Assembly: GCA_020723185.1 (NCBI GenBank)
Contig: DYJI01000010.1
Span: 1-64,000 of the forward strand
Direction of reading: 5' to 3'
Origin: Sideroxydans lithotrophicus
GTDB lineage: Bacteria; Pseudomonadota; Gammaproteobacteria; Burkholderiales; Gallionellaceae
DNA length: 64,000 nt
This document shows positions 16,431-25,227 of this stretch, in pieces (positions within the stretch are counted from its first letter, which is position 1; the number at the start of each line of letters is the position of its first letter). The notes beneath the pieces are model-generated. The model was not told the origin of the DNA. It ran no database searches and was given only the letters and a program-made list of their open reading frames with translations. The position numbers and the translations under genes are program-made.

Positions 16431-18926
16431 ATGGGCAGTCAACTTAAGATCCGCAAGGTCGCCGTGCTCGGTGCGGGCGTGATGGGCGCGCAGATCGCCG
16501 CGCATCTGGTCAACGCCAATGTCGAGACGCTGCTGTTCGAGCTGCCCGCGAAGGAGGGCGATCCCAATGGCAACGTGAACAAGGCGCTGGATGGCCTGAA
16601 GAAACTGGACCCGGCGCCCATCTCGTCCCCTTCCCGTGTCGCTTACATCGAAGCGGCGAATTACGGGCAGCATCTGGACAAGTTGCGCGAGTGCGACCTC
16701 ATCATCGAAGCCATCGCCGAGCGCATCGACTGGAAGTCCGACCTGTACCGCAAGGTCGCACCGTTCGTGAACGAGCGAGCCATCTTCGCCACCAACACTT
16801 CCGGTCTCTCCATCAACACGCTGGCAGAAGCCTTCCCCGAGAACCTGCGCCACCGCTTCTGCGGCATCCATTTCTTCAATCCGCCGCGCTACATGCATCT
16901 GGTGGAGCTGATCCCGTGCAAAGGCACGGAACCGCAACTGCTCGACCAACTGGAGACCTTCCTCGTCTCCACGCTGGGCAAGGGCGTGGTGCGCGCCAAG
17001 GACACGCCCAACTTCATCGCCAACCGCATCGGCGTGTTCTCCATGCTCGCCACCAAACATCATGCGGCCGCCTACAACCTCGGTTTCGACATGGTGGACG
17101 CGCTCACCGGCCGCTACCTCGGCCGTCCCAAGAGCGCCACCTTCCGTACGCTGGACGTGGTGGGCCTCGACGTGTTCGCGCATGTGGTCAACACCATGCG
17201 CGAGAACCTCACCGAAGACCCGTGGCACAAGCATTTCGAACTGCCGGGCTGGTTCCAGTACCTGGTCGATCAGGGTTCTCTGGGGCAGAAGAGCAAACGC
17301 GGCATCTATCAGAAGATCGGCAAGGAGATCCACGTGCTCGATCTGCATACGCGCGAATACAAACTCTCCGACCCGAAAGTGGACGATGCCGTGAAAGACA
17401 TCCTGCGCGAGCGTGATTGGGCGAAGAAGCTGGCAGGGTTGCGCAACAGTCCGCATCCGCAGGCGCAGTTCCTGTGGGCGGTGTTCCGCGACGTGTTCCA
17501 CTACTGCGCGCTGCATCTGGAAGCCATCGCCGACAACGCGCGCGACCTCGACTTTGCCGTGCGCTGGGGCTTCGGCTGGGACAACGGTCCATTCGAGATC
17601 TGGCAGGCCGCCGGCTGGCAACAGGTCACCGGCTGGATCGCCGAAGACATCGCCGCCGGCAAGGCGATGGCGGACAAACCGCTACCGGTGTGGGTGGCCG
17701 ATCCGGCGCGCAGCGGCGTGCATACGGCGCATGGCTCCTATGCACCGGCCACACGCGCGATGGCGCCGCGCTCCACACTGTCCGTCTATCGGCGCCAGCC
17801 CTATCCGGATCACCTGTTGGGCGAAGTGCGCCAGTACGGTGAGACCGTGTTCGAGACCGACGAGGTGCGCCTGTGGCATACCGGCGACAGCATCGCCATC
17901 CTCAGCTTCAAGACCAAGATGCACACCGTCAGCAACGAAGTGCTGGACGGCATCCTGCGCGCGGTGAACGAAGCCGAGGCGCATTTCTCCGCGCTCATCC
18001 TGTGGCAGACCGAGCCGCCGTTCTCGGCCGGCGCCAACCTGCTGCAACTGATGCAGGGCGTGCAGGAGACGCCCGACACCGGCCTGTTCGGCAAGCTCAA
18101 GGGCGCGGTGAACCGCGTCAAATACACCGCAGCGGGCGGCGGTGGCGTGGGCGACATCCTCAATGCCGCCACCGGCAACGTGCCCAAGGTGCAGGAAGTA
18201 GTCGCCAAGTTCCAGCAGACCTCCATGCGCCTCAAATACGCGCAGGTGCCCACCATCGCCGCAGTGGATGGCCTTGCGCTCGGCGGCGGCTGCGAGTTCT
18301 CCATCCACTGCTCACGCATCGTCGCCACGCTGGAAAGCTACATCGGTCTGGTCGAAGTCGGCGTGGGACTGTTGCCTGCCGGTGGCGGCTGCAAGGAGAT
18401 GGCACAGCGCGCCGCGAACGAAGCACAGCGCTACTCCAGCGACAACCGCGTGGACATCTTCCCCTTCGTGCGCAAGTACTTCCAGAACATCGCCATGGGC
18501 GAGGTCGCCAAGAGCGCCGAGCTGGCAAGAGAGATGGGCTACCTGCGGCAGGGCGACCGCATCGTGATGAACAAGTTCGAGCTGCTGCACATCGCCAAGG
18601 AAGAAGCCAAGGCGCTCAACGCCACGGCGTACCGCCCGCCGCTGCACCAGCGCCAGATCGCCGTCGCCGGCCGCACCGGCATCGCCACCCTCAAGGCAGC
18701 GATGATCAACATGCTGGAAGGCGGCTTCATCTCCGAACACGACTACAACATCGGCTGCCGTGTGGCCGATACCTTATGCGGCGGCGATGTGGAGGCGGGT
18801 AGTCTGGTGGATGAACAATGGCTGCTCGACCTGGAGATCAAACATTTCATGGAACTGCTCGCCACCGACAAGACTCAGGCGCGCATCGAGCATATGTTGA
18901 AGAATGGGAAGCCGTTGAGGAATTGA
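16431..18926 (+). CDS. Bifunctional 3-hydroxyacyl-CoA dehydrogenase / enoyl-CoA hydratase (FadN-type)
   Basis: This 831-residue protein has the NAD-binding motif GAGVMG (14-19) and 3HCDH domains first, and the enoyl-CoA hydratase/isomerase domain last (DGLALGGGCEF...GLLPAGGG). This order is the reverse of E. coli FadB and matches Bacillus FadN-type proteins. It hydrates enoyl-CoA and oxidises 3-hydroxyacyl-CoA with NAD. GAGGGG just before 16431 decides the start over the ATG at 16413. The matching thiolase would normally follow, but it lies 3.1 kb downstream behind other genes. Confidence 0.93.
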   Translation: MGSQLKIRKVAVLGAGVMGAQIAAHLVNANVETLLFELPAKEGDPNGNVNKALDGLKKLDPAPISSPSRVAYIEAANYGQHLDKLRECDLIIEAIAERIDWKSDLYRKVAPFVNERAIFATNTSGLSINTLAEAFPENLRHRFCGIHFFNPPRYMHLVELIPCKGTEPQLLDQLETFLVSTLGKGVVRAKDTPNFIANRIGVFSMLATKHHAAAYNLGFDMVDALTGRYLGRPKSATFRTLDVVGLDVFAHVVNTMRENLTEDPWHKHFELPGWFQYLVDQGSLGQKSKRGIYQKIGKEIHVLDLHTREYKLSDPKVDDAVKDILRERDWAKKLAGLRNSPHPQAQFLWAVFRDVFHYCALHLEAIADNARDLDFAVRWGFGWDNGPFEIWQAAGWQQVTGWIAEDIAAGKAMADKPLPVWVADPARSGVHTAHGSYAPATRAMAPRSTLSVYRRQPYPDHLLGEVRQYGETVFETDEVRLWHTGDSIAILSFKTKMHTVSNEVLDGILRAVNEAEAHFSALILWQTEPPFSAGANLLQLMQGVQETPDTGLFGKLKGAVNRVKYTAAGGGGVGDILNAATGNVPKVQEVVAKFQQTSMRLKYAQVPTIAAVDGLALGGGCEFSIHCSRIVATLESYIGLVEVGVGLLPAGGGCKEMAQRAANEAQRYSSDNRVDIFPFVRKYFQNIAMGEVAKSAELAREMGYLRQGDRIVMNKFELLHIAKEEAKALNATAYRPPLHQRQIAVAGRTGIATLKAAMINMLEGGFISEHDYNIGCRVADTLCGGDVEAGSLVDEQWLLDLEIKHFMELLATDKTQARIEHMLKNGKPLRN

Positions 18927-18938
18927 GAATTGCAGAGA

Positions 18939-19991
18939 ATGATTATTGCTGTTCCTGATGCATTGGATTTATCTTCTGCATTGGCATTTACTTCGATGCT
19001 TTCTGGTATTGAAGAAAGGGATGAGTACATATTCGATTTTGCAAAAACAAGAACGGTTGAGCCGTTTCCAATGCTATTGGTGTCGAGTCAAATTCGCCGT
19101 CTGACGGATAAATTTCCTAATTCAAAAACTGCCTGCGCGAACTACAGGCACATGACATACGCTGGACATATGGGGTTCTTCCAGGCTTTTGGCTTGGAAT
19201 TTGGAAAGTTGCCAGGTGAAGCGAAAGGCAGCAGTCGTTACCTTCCGCTAACAATTTATGATTGCGAAGTTCTTGTTAGGGCTGCAGCAGAAAAAGGCAC
19301 AGAAGTTGGCGATGAAGTCGAGGAGGTTAGTAAACGTTTAGCACGAATGCTTTGCAGTGAAGAAGGTGCTGTTTATGACACCTTGGCATACTCATTGAGA
19401 GAGTTAATGAGAAATGTTGTGGAGCATAGCAATGCAAAGCAATTTGGGATTTGTGCGCAACACTGGCCAAGTAAAAACCGAGTCGAAGTTGCAATACTGG
19501 ATCGTGGTATTGGCTTGCAATCCAGTTTGCGGCACAACCCACATTTAGATGTTTCAGATGACAAGCGAGCAGTGAATTATGCGCTGATGCCGGCGGTGTC
19601 TGGTAAAGCCTTTAAAGGGGCTAGGAAGCAGAGAGGCCATTGGGCAAACTCAGGCTTTGGGCTCTATATGACAAGTCGTATATGCAGGAACGGAGGAACG
19701 TTTTTTATTGCTAGCGGCGAAACTGGCATGTTGCTCACTCATAAGTCTGAAGGAAAAAGGTACTTTCCATGTTCATTTAAGGGGACAGCAGTAAGAATGG
19801 TAGTAAGGACTGATCAAATTGCAGAATTAAAGGATGCTTTAGAGAGATATAGAAATGAAGGATATGCAATTCAAAGTAAGTACAAAGAAATTGTTCATAT
19901 TGACCCATCAGCGGCCTCTCTAATGTTATCTGAAGATTTTGATCTGTCAGTGTGGGAGAAGATTCTTCTCAAGATCAAAGGAAAGAAATGA
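18939..19991 (+). CDS. STAS-like plus GHKL ATPase protein, AT-rich
   Basis: This is a 350-residue protein. Residues about 1-95 resemble a STAS/anti-anti-sigma fold. Residues about 130-280 carry the GHKL (histidine-kinase-like ATPase) boxes: N-box Glu155/Asn159 (ELMRNVVEHS), G1 box DRGIGL at Asp188, and G2 box GFGL at 239-242. No histidine phosphorylation domain or receiver is present. The gene is clearly more AT-rich than all neighbours, which points to recent transfer. It begins 12 bases after fadN and interrupts the fatty-acid operon. Its role is unknown; ATP-dependent switch proteins of this kind act as anti-sigma kinases or in defence systems, and the sequence does not say which. Confidence 0.75.
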   Translation: MIIAVPDALDLSSALAFTSMLSGIEERDEYIFDFAKTRTVEPFPMLLVSSQIRRLTDKFPNSKTACANYRHMTYAGHMGFFQAFGLEFGKLPGEAKGSSRYLPLTIYDCEVLVRAAAEKGTEVGDEVEEVSKRLARMLCSEEGAVYDTLAYSLRELMRNVVEHSNAKQFGICAQHWPSKNRVEVAILDRGIGLQSSLRHNPHLDVSDDKRAVNYALMPAVSGKAFKGARKQRGHWANSGFGLYMTSRICRNGGTFFIASGETGMLLTHKSEGKRYFPCSFKGTAVRMVVRTDQIAELKDALERYRNEGYAIQSKYKEIVHIDPSAASLMLSEDFDLSVWEKILLKIKGKK

Positions 19992-20040
19992 GTGCGGTAC
20001 GGCGATACGAGTGATATGGGGGCAGCATCGCAATAACTTC

Positions 20041-20045
20041 AGGAG
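20041..20045 (+). promoter_or_regulatory. Ribosome-binding site that sets a TTG start
   Basis: AGGAG lies 6 bases before the TTG at 20052. No in-frame ATG fits the thioredoxin domain, so this site fixes the rare start codon. Confidence 0.7.
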
Positions 20046-20051
20046 AACAAG

Positions 20052-20906
20052 TTGTTTTCGCAAGACGTAACCCAAATAGATTTCGAAGAGAAGGTCATCG
20101 CCGCTTCGTTCCGGCAGCCGGTGGTGATCGACTTCTGGGCACCATGGTGTGCGCCGTGCAAGGTGCTGAAGCCCTTGCTGGAGAAGCTGGCGGAGGAGTA
20201 TGGCGGGCGCTTCTTGCTCGCCAAGGTGAATTCGGACGAGAATCCGGAGGTGTCGGCGCAGTTCAAGGTGCGCGGCATCCCGGCGGTGAAGGCGGTGGTG
20301 AACGGTACGGTGGTGGACGAGTTCACCGGGGCGCAGCCGGAGAGTGTGGTGCGCGCCTGGCTGGAGAAGATCATCCCCAGCCCGGCCGAGGAATTACGCC
20401 ACGCGGCACAGCAGCTGGCGGCGACGGGTGATGTGGACGGGGCGCTGCAGAAGCTTTCGGAGGCTTCGGCGCTGGACCCGAACAACGAATGGGTGCGCGT
20501 GGATGCGGCTGAGTTGCTGTTGCACAAGGGCGAGACGCATGAGGCGCAGCGCCTGCTCGACAGCCTGAAGGATGTGGATGTGCTGAAGGATGCGCGTGTG
20601 CTGCAACTGAAGGCCCACACGCGGCTGGCCGAGATGAGCGGGAGCGGCGAGAGCGAGGCGGCACTGAGTGCGGCGGTGGCGGCGGACGGCAACGACCTGG
20701 AGGCGCGGCTGAAACTGGCCAATGTGCTGATCGCCTCGAACCGTGTGGCCGAGGGCATGGACCAGTTGCTGGAGATCGTGCAGCGCGACCGCAAGTTCAA
20801 GGACGACATCGGGCGCAAGACGCTGCTGGATGTATTCAATCTGCTGGGTGGTTCGGGCGAGCTGGTGAAGGACTATCGCCGCAAGCTGGCGGGCCTGCTG
20901 AACTGA
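20052..20906 (+). CDS. Thioredoxin-TPR co-chaperone (YbbN/CnoX-like)
   Basis: This 284-residue protein starts at TTG. Residues 1-106 form a thioredoxin domain with active-site WCAPC (Cys33/Cys36). The rest is a tetratricopeptide-like helical region, as in E. coli CnoX (YbbN). CnoX binds misfolding or oxidised proteins and passes them to GroEL and DnaK. Here both cysteines are present, so it may also be redox-active, unlike E. coli CnoX, whose motif has a single cysteine. It stands alone between the AT-rich gene and the carbonic anhydrase gene. Confidence 0.9.
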   Translation: MFSQDVTQIDFEEKVIAASFRQPVVIDFWAPWCAPCKVLKPLLEKLAEEYGGRFLLAKVNSDENPEVSAQFKVRGIPAVKAVVNGTVVDEFTGAQPESVVRAWLEKIIPSPAEELRHAAQQLAATGDVDGALQKLSEASALDPNNEWVRVDAAELLLHKGETHEAQRLLDSLKDVDVLKDARVLQLKAHTRLAEMSGSGESEAALSAAVAADGNDLEARLKLANVLIASNRVAEGMDQLLEIVQRDRKFKDDIGRKTLLDVFNLLGGSGELVKDYRRKLAGLLN

Positions 20907-21063
20907 TCCAATGTGAAAAAAACGTCAAGAATATTAGTCGCTTCTAACGCTAGCCCGTTTGCTGCGGATTGCTTGTAGAATCCGCCGCCGCAATCGCACT
21001 GTTCGGTAACACTTACAAAAACAAGCTGTACATTTCCAACGAACATTTTAGGGTGAGACGCAA

Positions 21064-21918
21064 ATGACAAGACTCAGGGAGAGTTATGTAGGTTTGGTAG
21101 TGGCATTGGGCCTGGCTTCGGGCAGCGCGTTCGCGAGCGATCATGGTCACGGCCATGATGCGCACGGTCACGAAGCGGCAGCGCCGGCGTGTACCGGCTT
21201 CGGGCCGCAGACACCGCGCGACATCGACAGCGCGAAGGGTGCGAACACACGCACTTTTGCACTGGCGGCTGACTACAAGCAGATGAACCTGTGCAATATC
21301 CACATGCACGAGAACGCGGAGCACAAGGCCAAGGACTATTCCATCTATGCCGGTGACGGCCACGAGGGTTATGGCAGCGGCTACAAGTGCAACATCAGCA
21401 AGAGCCTGAGCAAGGCCGAGCTGGCGCCGCTGGCCAAGCCCGCCTGCAAGAGCGCGCACGGCGACCTGCAGCCCGGCGACACCATCGAGGTGCACTGGGT
21501 GCATTCTTCCGCTGACGTGAAGCCCGGCAAGACGCTGGGTGCCTGCCTGTCGGACAAGAATAAGAATCCGGACCTGCGCGTGGAAGCCCAGGTGTTCGTG
21601 CTGGTGAACGACAAGAACGCGCTGAACTTCAACGACCTGGGATATGGCGGCAACATGGTGAACGGTTTCCATCAGGCCAAGTCGATCCCGGGCAATACCG
21701 GCAAGCCGGTGCTGTTCGCGGGTTCGACCACCGGCCCGAGCTATTCCGATTCGACCTGCTCGCCGCTGCAGGTGACCTGGAGCGTGCGTCCGATGTGCGC
21801 CAAGCTGGACATCAATTCGGTGGCCAAATGGTGTGAGTCGAACGAGTTCGAGGAAGATCACGCACACGGCGTGCGCAAGCTGGTGACCGAGCCGGCGCTG
21901 CTGTCCGAGATCAAGTAA
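21064..21918 (+). CDS. Exported delta-class carbonic anhydrase
   Basis: This 284-residue protein has a signal peptide (cleaved after about residue 25) and a His-rich N-terminal stretch (HGHGHDAHGHE). Two blocks recall delta-class carbonic anhydrases first described in diatoms: LCNIHMHENAEH (His80, His82, His87) and IEVHWVHSS (His144). The histidines are the likely zinc ligands. Several Cys suggest disulfides in the periplasm. It would speed CO2/bicarbonate exchange outside the cytoplasm. AGGGTGAG precedes the ATG. It is a single-gene unit closed by a strong terminator and interrupts the fatty-acid gene set. The family call rests on remembered motifs, not a search. Confidence 0.82.
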   Translation: MTRLRESYVGLVVALGLASGSAFASDHGHGHDAHGHEAAAPACTGFGPQTPRDIDSAKGANTRTFALAADYKQMNLCNIHMHENAEHKAKDYSIYAGDGHEGYGSGYKCNISKSLSKAELAPLAKPACKSAHGDLQPGDTIEVHWVHSSADVKPGKTLGACLSDKNKNPDLRVEAQVFVLVNDKNALNFNDLGYGGNMVNGFHQAKSIPGNTGKPVLFAGSTTGPSYSDSTCSPLQVTWSVRPMCAKLDINSVAKWCESNEFEEDHAHGVRKLVTEPALLSEIK

Positions 21919-21930
21919 CACCCGCGCTGC

Positions 21931-21990
21931 CGGTGCGGCGACGCACCGCGTGCTTGAACGCCCCCTCCCGCGAGGGGGCGTTTGTTTTTG
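21931..21990 (+). terminator. Tandem hairpins ending in an intrinsic terminator
   Basis: A first perfect stem, CGGTGCG-GCGA-CGCACCG (21931-21948), is followed by a second GC-rich stem (21959-21980, CGCCCCCT with AGGGGGCG) and TTTGTTTTTG. It ends the carbonic anhydrase transcript and separates it from the thiolase gene. Confidence 0.88.
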
Positions 21991-22066
21991 TCCTTCACCC
22001 CGGCGGGGCGCTGACGTATGATGCAGACGACACCCCGCAAGCCAACTTCGTCCGATGGAGCGAGCC

Positions 22067-23263
22067 ATGAGCAGACAGGTCCAGGAAGCCTATATCGTCG
22101 CCGCGACGCGCACGCCGGTGGGAAAGGCGCCGCGCGGCATGTTCCGCAACACGCGCCCCGACGATCTTCTTTCCCATGTATTGAAAAGCGTGCTGGCACA
22201 GGCGCCGTCGCTCGATCCGGCCAGTGTCGGTGATGTGATCGTGGGCTGCGCGATGCCGGAGGCGGAGCAGGGCATGAACGTGGCACGCATCTCGCTGCTG
22301 CTGGCTGGACTACCCAACACGGTGCCGGGCATGACGGTGAACCGTTTCTGCTCTTCTGGTGTGCAGGCGGTCGCCATGGCGGCAGACCGCATCCGTCTCG
22401 GCGAGGCCGATGTGATGCTGGCGGCCGGTGTGGAGAGCATGAGCATGGTGCCGATGATGGGCAACAAGGTGGCGTTCAATCCGGCCATCTTCGAGGACGA
22501 GCATGTGGGCATCGCCTACGGCATGGGCATGACGGCGGAGAAGGTGGCGGAGCGCTGGAAGGTGTCGCGCGAGGCGCAGGATGCCTTCGCCTTGCAGAGC
22601 CATTTGCGCGCGATCTCGGCGATCAACAACGGCGAGTTCACGGACGAGATCACCCCCTATCAGATCACTGAGCATGCACCGGACATGCATAGCCGTGACG
22701 TGAACGTGATGACACGCATGGTTGTGCAGGACGAAGGCCCGCGTGCGGATACCTCGCTGGAAGCACTGGCGAAGTTGAAGACGGTGTTCGCGCTGAAGGG
22801 GTCGGTGACGGCGGGCAACAGTTCGCAGATGTCCGACGGGGCGGCGGCGGTGTTGCTGTGTTCGGAAGCGGCATTGAAGCGTTACAACCTCACGCCGATC
22901 GGCAAGTTCCTCGGTTTCTCCGTGGCGGGCGTGCCGCCGGAGATCATGGGCATCGGGCCGAAGGAAGCGATCCCGCGCGTGCTGAAGCAGGTGGGACTGA
23001 AGCTGGATGACATGGGCTGGATCGAACTGAACGAGGCGTTCGCCGCGCAGTCGCTGGCGGTGATCCATGATGTCGGGCTGAACCCGGACATCGTCAATCC
23101 GCTGGGCGGGGCGATCGCGCTGGGCCATCCGCTCGGCGCGACCGGTGCGATCCGCACGGCCACGCTGCTGCACGGTATGCGCCGCCGCAAGCAGAAGTAC
23201 GGCATGGTGACGATGTGCATCGGCACCGGCATGGGGGCTGCGGGTGTGTTCGAGGCGCTGTGA
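22067..23263 (+). CDS. fadA: Acetyl-CoA acyltransferase (3-ketoacyl-CoA thiolase)
   Basis: This 398-residue thiolase cleaves 3-ketoacyl-CoA with CoA in the last step of beta-oxidation. The nucleophile Cys95 is in VNRFCSSGVQ. The C-terminal GHPLGATG (His) and MCIGTGMGAAGVFE (Cys) motifs are intact. GGAGCG before 22067 supports this ATG over the one at 22055. It is the natural partner of the FadN-type protein at 16431, from which it is split by the AT-rich gene, the thioredoxin and the carbonic anhydrase genes. FadI or AtoB-like use cannot be excluded. Confidence 0.9.
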   Translation: MSRQVQEAYIVAATRTPVGKAPRGMFRNTRPDDLLSHVLKSVLAQAPSLDPASVGDVIVGCAMPEAEQGMNVARISLLLAGLPNTVPGMTVNRFCSSGVQAVAMAADRIRLGEADVMLAAGVESMSMVPMMGNKVAFNPAIFEDEHVGIAYGMGMTAEKVAERWKVSREAQDAFALQSHLRAISAINNGEFTDEITPYQITEHAPDMHSRDVNVMTRMVVQDEGPRADTSLEALAKLKTVFALKGSVTAGNSSQMSDGAAAVLLCSEAALKRYNLTPIGKFLGFSVAGVPPEIMGIGPKEAIPRVLKQVGLKLDDMGWIELNEAFAAQSLAVIHDVGLNPDIVNPLGGAIALGHPLGATGAIRTATLLHGMRRRKQKYGMVTMCIGTGMGAAGVFEAL

Positions 23264-23292
23264 ATGGGTCATATGGATTCAGGAGTAAGAAG

Positions 23293-23856
23293 ATGAAGAA
23301 ATTGTTGCTGGGCATGGCGGTCTGTTTGCTGTGCATGCCTGCGGTGGCGCTTGAGGTCGCGGGCGTCAAGCTGAGTGATACGGCGCAGGTCGGCTCGCAG
23401 GCGCTGGTTTTGAACGGGGCGGGTGTGCGCAGCAAATGGTTCTTCAAGGTCTACGTCGGTGCCTTGTACCTGCCGCAGAAGCAGTCGGTCGCGGATATGG
23501 TGATCGCGGAAGAGCAGCCGCAGCGCATCGCGATGCATATGCTGCGCGACCTGGACAGCAAGAAGCTGTACGGCGCTTTCAACGAGGCGATCCAGGCGAA
23601 TCACGATGGCGCCGAATTGAAGGCCATGAAGGCGCAACTCAAGCAGATGGGCGACATCTTCAATCAGATCGGCGAGGCCAAGCAGGGTGATGTGATCACG
23701 CTCGATTACCAGCCGGTCGGCGGTACGCAGATCAGTTTGAACGGCAAGGTGTACGGCACCGTTGCAGGCGCTGCTTTCAAGCGCGCGCTGTTGAAGATAT
23801 GGCTGGGCAACAAGCCGGCGCAGGACGATCTGAAGAAGGCGATGCTCGGTGGCTGA
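23293..23856 (+). CDS. Chalcone-isomerase-like periplasmic protein
   Basis: This 187-residue protein has a signal peptide (MKKLLLGMAVCLLCMPAVA). The remainder fits the bacterial chalcone-isomerase-like family (LNGAGVRSKWFFKVYVGALYLP, then a helical part and a C-terminal YGTVAGAAFKRALLKIWLG). The fold is shared with fatty-acid-binding proteins. No enzyme activity is established for the bacterial members, so a role in binding lipid or acyl ligands is only suggested. AGGAG supports the start. Its end overlaps the next gene by 8 bases. Confidence 0.85.
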   Translation: MKKLLLGMAVCLLCMPAVALEVAGVKLSDTAQVGSQALVLNGAGVRSKWFFKVYVGALYLPQKQSVADMVIAEEQPQRIAMHMLRDLDSKKLYGAFNEAIQANHDGAELKAMKAQLKQMGDIFNQIGEAKQGDVITLDYQPVGGTQISLNGKVYGTVAGAAFKRALLKIWLGNKPAQDDLKKAMLGG

Positions 23857-25090
23857 TGCGCTGTCGCCGGATACGGCAACCGAACATTTCGACGTCGACC
23901 ACGACTTCGTCGCGCACCTGAACGGCGAATGTCTGGATTGGAACGGCATGGATGGAGCCGCCTTGCAGCAGGCACTGCAGGCGCAGGGTGAGGGCTGGTT
24001 CGGGCTGGTCCAGGAGCGCTGCCCGCATCTGTTCGCTGTAGTCCCGGTGTTCATCAGCGATCTGCAGTTGCGCCAGATGGAGCAAGTCATCGCGGCGGCA
24101 GAACTGGCGCTGGGTAGGTCGGAAGATGCTGCGCCGCTCGGCGTGTTCTATGGTTACGACTTCCACCTCAACGCGCAGGGCGCGCACCTGATCGAGATCA
24201 ACACCAACGCGGGCGGTGCATTCCTCAATGCGCTGCTGATCGGCAGCCAGCGTGATGCCACCCTGTATGGCGAGGCGGTGGGAGAGGCCGATCCGGAGCA
24301 GGCGTTCATCGACATGTTCCGCAATGAATGGCGTCTGGCGCAAGGCGATGCGCCGTTGCAGTCGGTCGCCATCGTGGATGAGCAACCGGCGTCGCAGTAT
24401 CTCTATCCGGAATTCCTGTTGGCGCAGAAGATGTTCCAACGCGCAGGTATCGCTGCTTTCACCGCCGATCCGGCGCAGCTGGAGGCGCGCGACGATGGTC
24501 TGTATCTGGAAGGCCGCCGCATCGATCTGGTCTACAACCGGCTCACGGATTTCGATTTGGCGCAGCATGTGCATCTGCGGCGAGTGTGGGAACGCAGGCA
24601 GGTGGTGTTGACCCCGGGGCCCGCGCATCACGCGAAATATGCGGACAAGCGCAAGCTGGCCTGGCTCACCGATGCCGCCGCACTGCGGGCCGCCGGTGTG
24701 GCGGAAGAGGCGATCGAGACCTTGCAGCAGGGTATCCCGCTCACCAGGATCGTGCGGGCGGCAGATGCGGAACGCTGGTGGCCTGAGCGCAAGGAGTGGT
24801 TCTTCAAGCCGGTGAGCGGTTATGGCAGCAAGGGCGCCTATCGCGGCGACAAGATGACCAAGCGTGTGTTCGATGAGGTGATGCAGGCCGACTACATCGC
24901 GCAGCAGCTGGCGATGCCCGGCGAGCGCAAGGTGTGTTCGGGCGGCGAATCCGTGTCACTGAAATATGACGTGCGGTGCTATGTATATGCCGGACGCGTC
25001 CAGATGATCGCCGCCCGACTGTACCAGGGGCAGACCACGAACTTCCGCACACCCGGCGGGGGATTCGCTCTGGTGCGGGTGATTTCTTGA
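23849..25090 (+). CDS. ATP-grasp-like protein with permuted motif order
   Basis: This is a 413-residue protein, probably starting at GTG inside the end of the previous gene. It carries ATP-grasp-type motifs in unusual order: an acidic metal-binding motif E-I-N (Glu116, Asn118 in HLIEINTNAGG) comes first. The lysine and glycine-rich loop (Lys320 in FFKPVSGYGSKGAYRG) come about 200 residues later. This order is seen in glutathionylspermidine-synthase-like and other circularly permuted ATP-grasp families. A carboxylate-amine ligase activity is therefore plausible; the substrate is unknown. Translational coupling to the chalcone-isomerase-like gene suggests a shared pathway. Confidence 0.7.
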   Translation: MADALSPDTATEHFDVDHDFVAHLNGECLDWNGMDGAALQQALQAQGEGWFGLVQERCPHLFAVVPVFISDLQLRQMEQVIAAAELALGRSEDAAPLGVFYGYDFHLNAQGAHLIEINTNAGGAFLNALLIGSQRDATLYGEAVGEADPEQAFIDMFRNEWRLAQGDAPLQSVAIVDEQPASQYLYPEFLLAQKMFQRAGIAAFTADPAQLEARDDGLYLEGRRIDLVYNRLTDFDLAQHVHLRRVWERRQVVLTPGPAHHAKYADKRKLAWLTDAAALRAAGVAEEAIETLQQGIPLTRIVRAADAERWWPERKEWFFKPVSGYGSKGAYRGDKMTKRVFDEVMQADYIAQQLAMPGERKVCSGGESVSLKYDVRCYVYAGRVQMIAARLYQGQTTNFRTPGGGFALVRVIS

Positions 25091-25121
25091 ACCTCATTGA
25101 ATCAATGCGTTAGACGTTTGG

Positions 25122-25157
25122 TATAGGCTGTTGTATAGGCCGATATATAGGCCGTTC
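25122..25157. repeat. Three TATAGGC direct repeats at 12-bp spacing
   Basis: TATAGGC begins at 25122, 25134 and 25146, exactly 12 bases apart, upstream of the CZB gene. Regular spacing close to one helical turn could mark an operator or simply a small tandem repeat. GCCGATAT at 25139-25146 also resembles a sigma-28 -10 element, but no matching -35 is present. Confidence 0.6.
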
Positions 25158-25227
25158 GGCATATTGAACCGGCCGTTTCCTACGCGCAGAATGACCATCC
25201 CATCTGGTCTTTTGCAGGAGGTGCATC

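Noticed and set aside
25139-25146. GCCGATAT as a second sigma-28 promoter for the CZB gene
   Set aside because: No TAAA element at the required distance; the match comes from the TATAGGC repeat context.
25122-25157. CRISPR-like repeats
   Set aside because: Only three 7-base units at 12-base spacing, far too short for a CRISPR array; no CRISPR is seen anywhere in the window.
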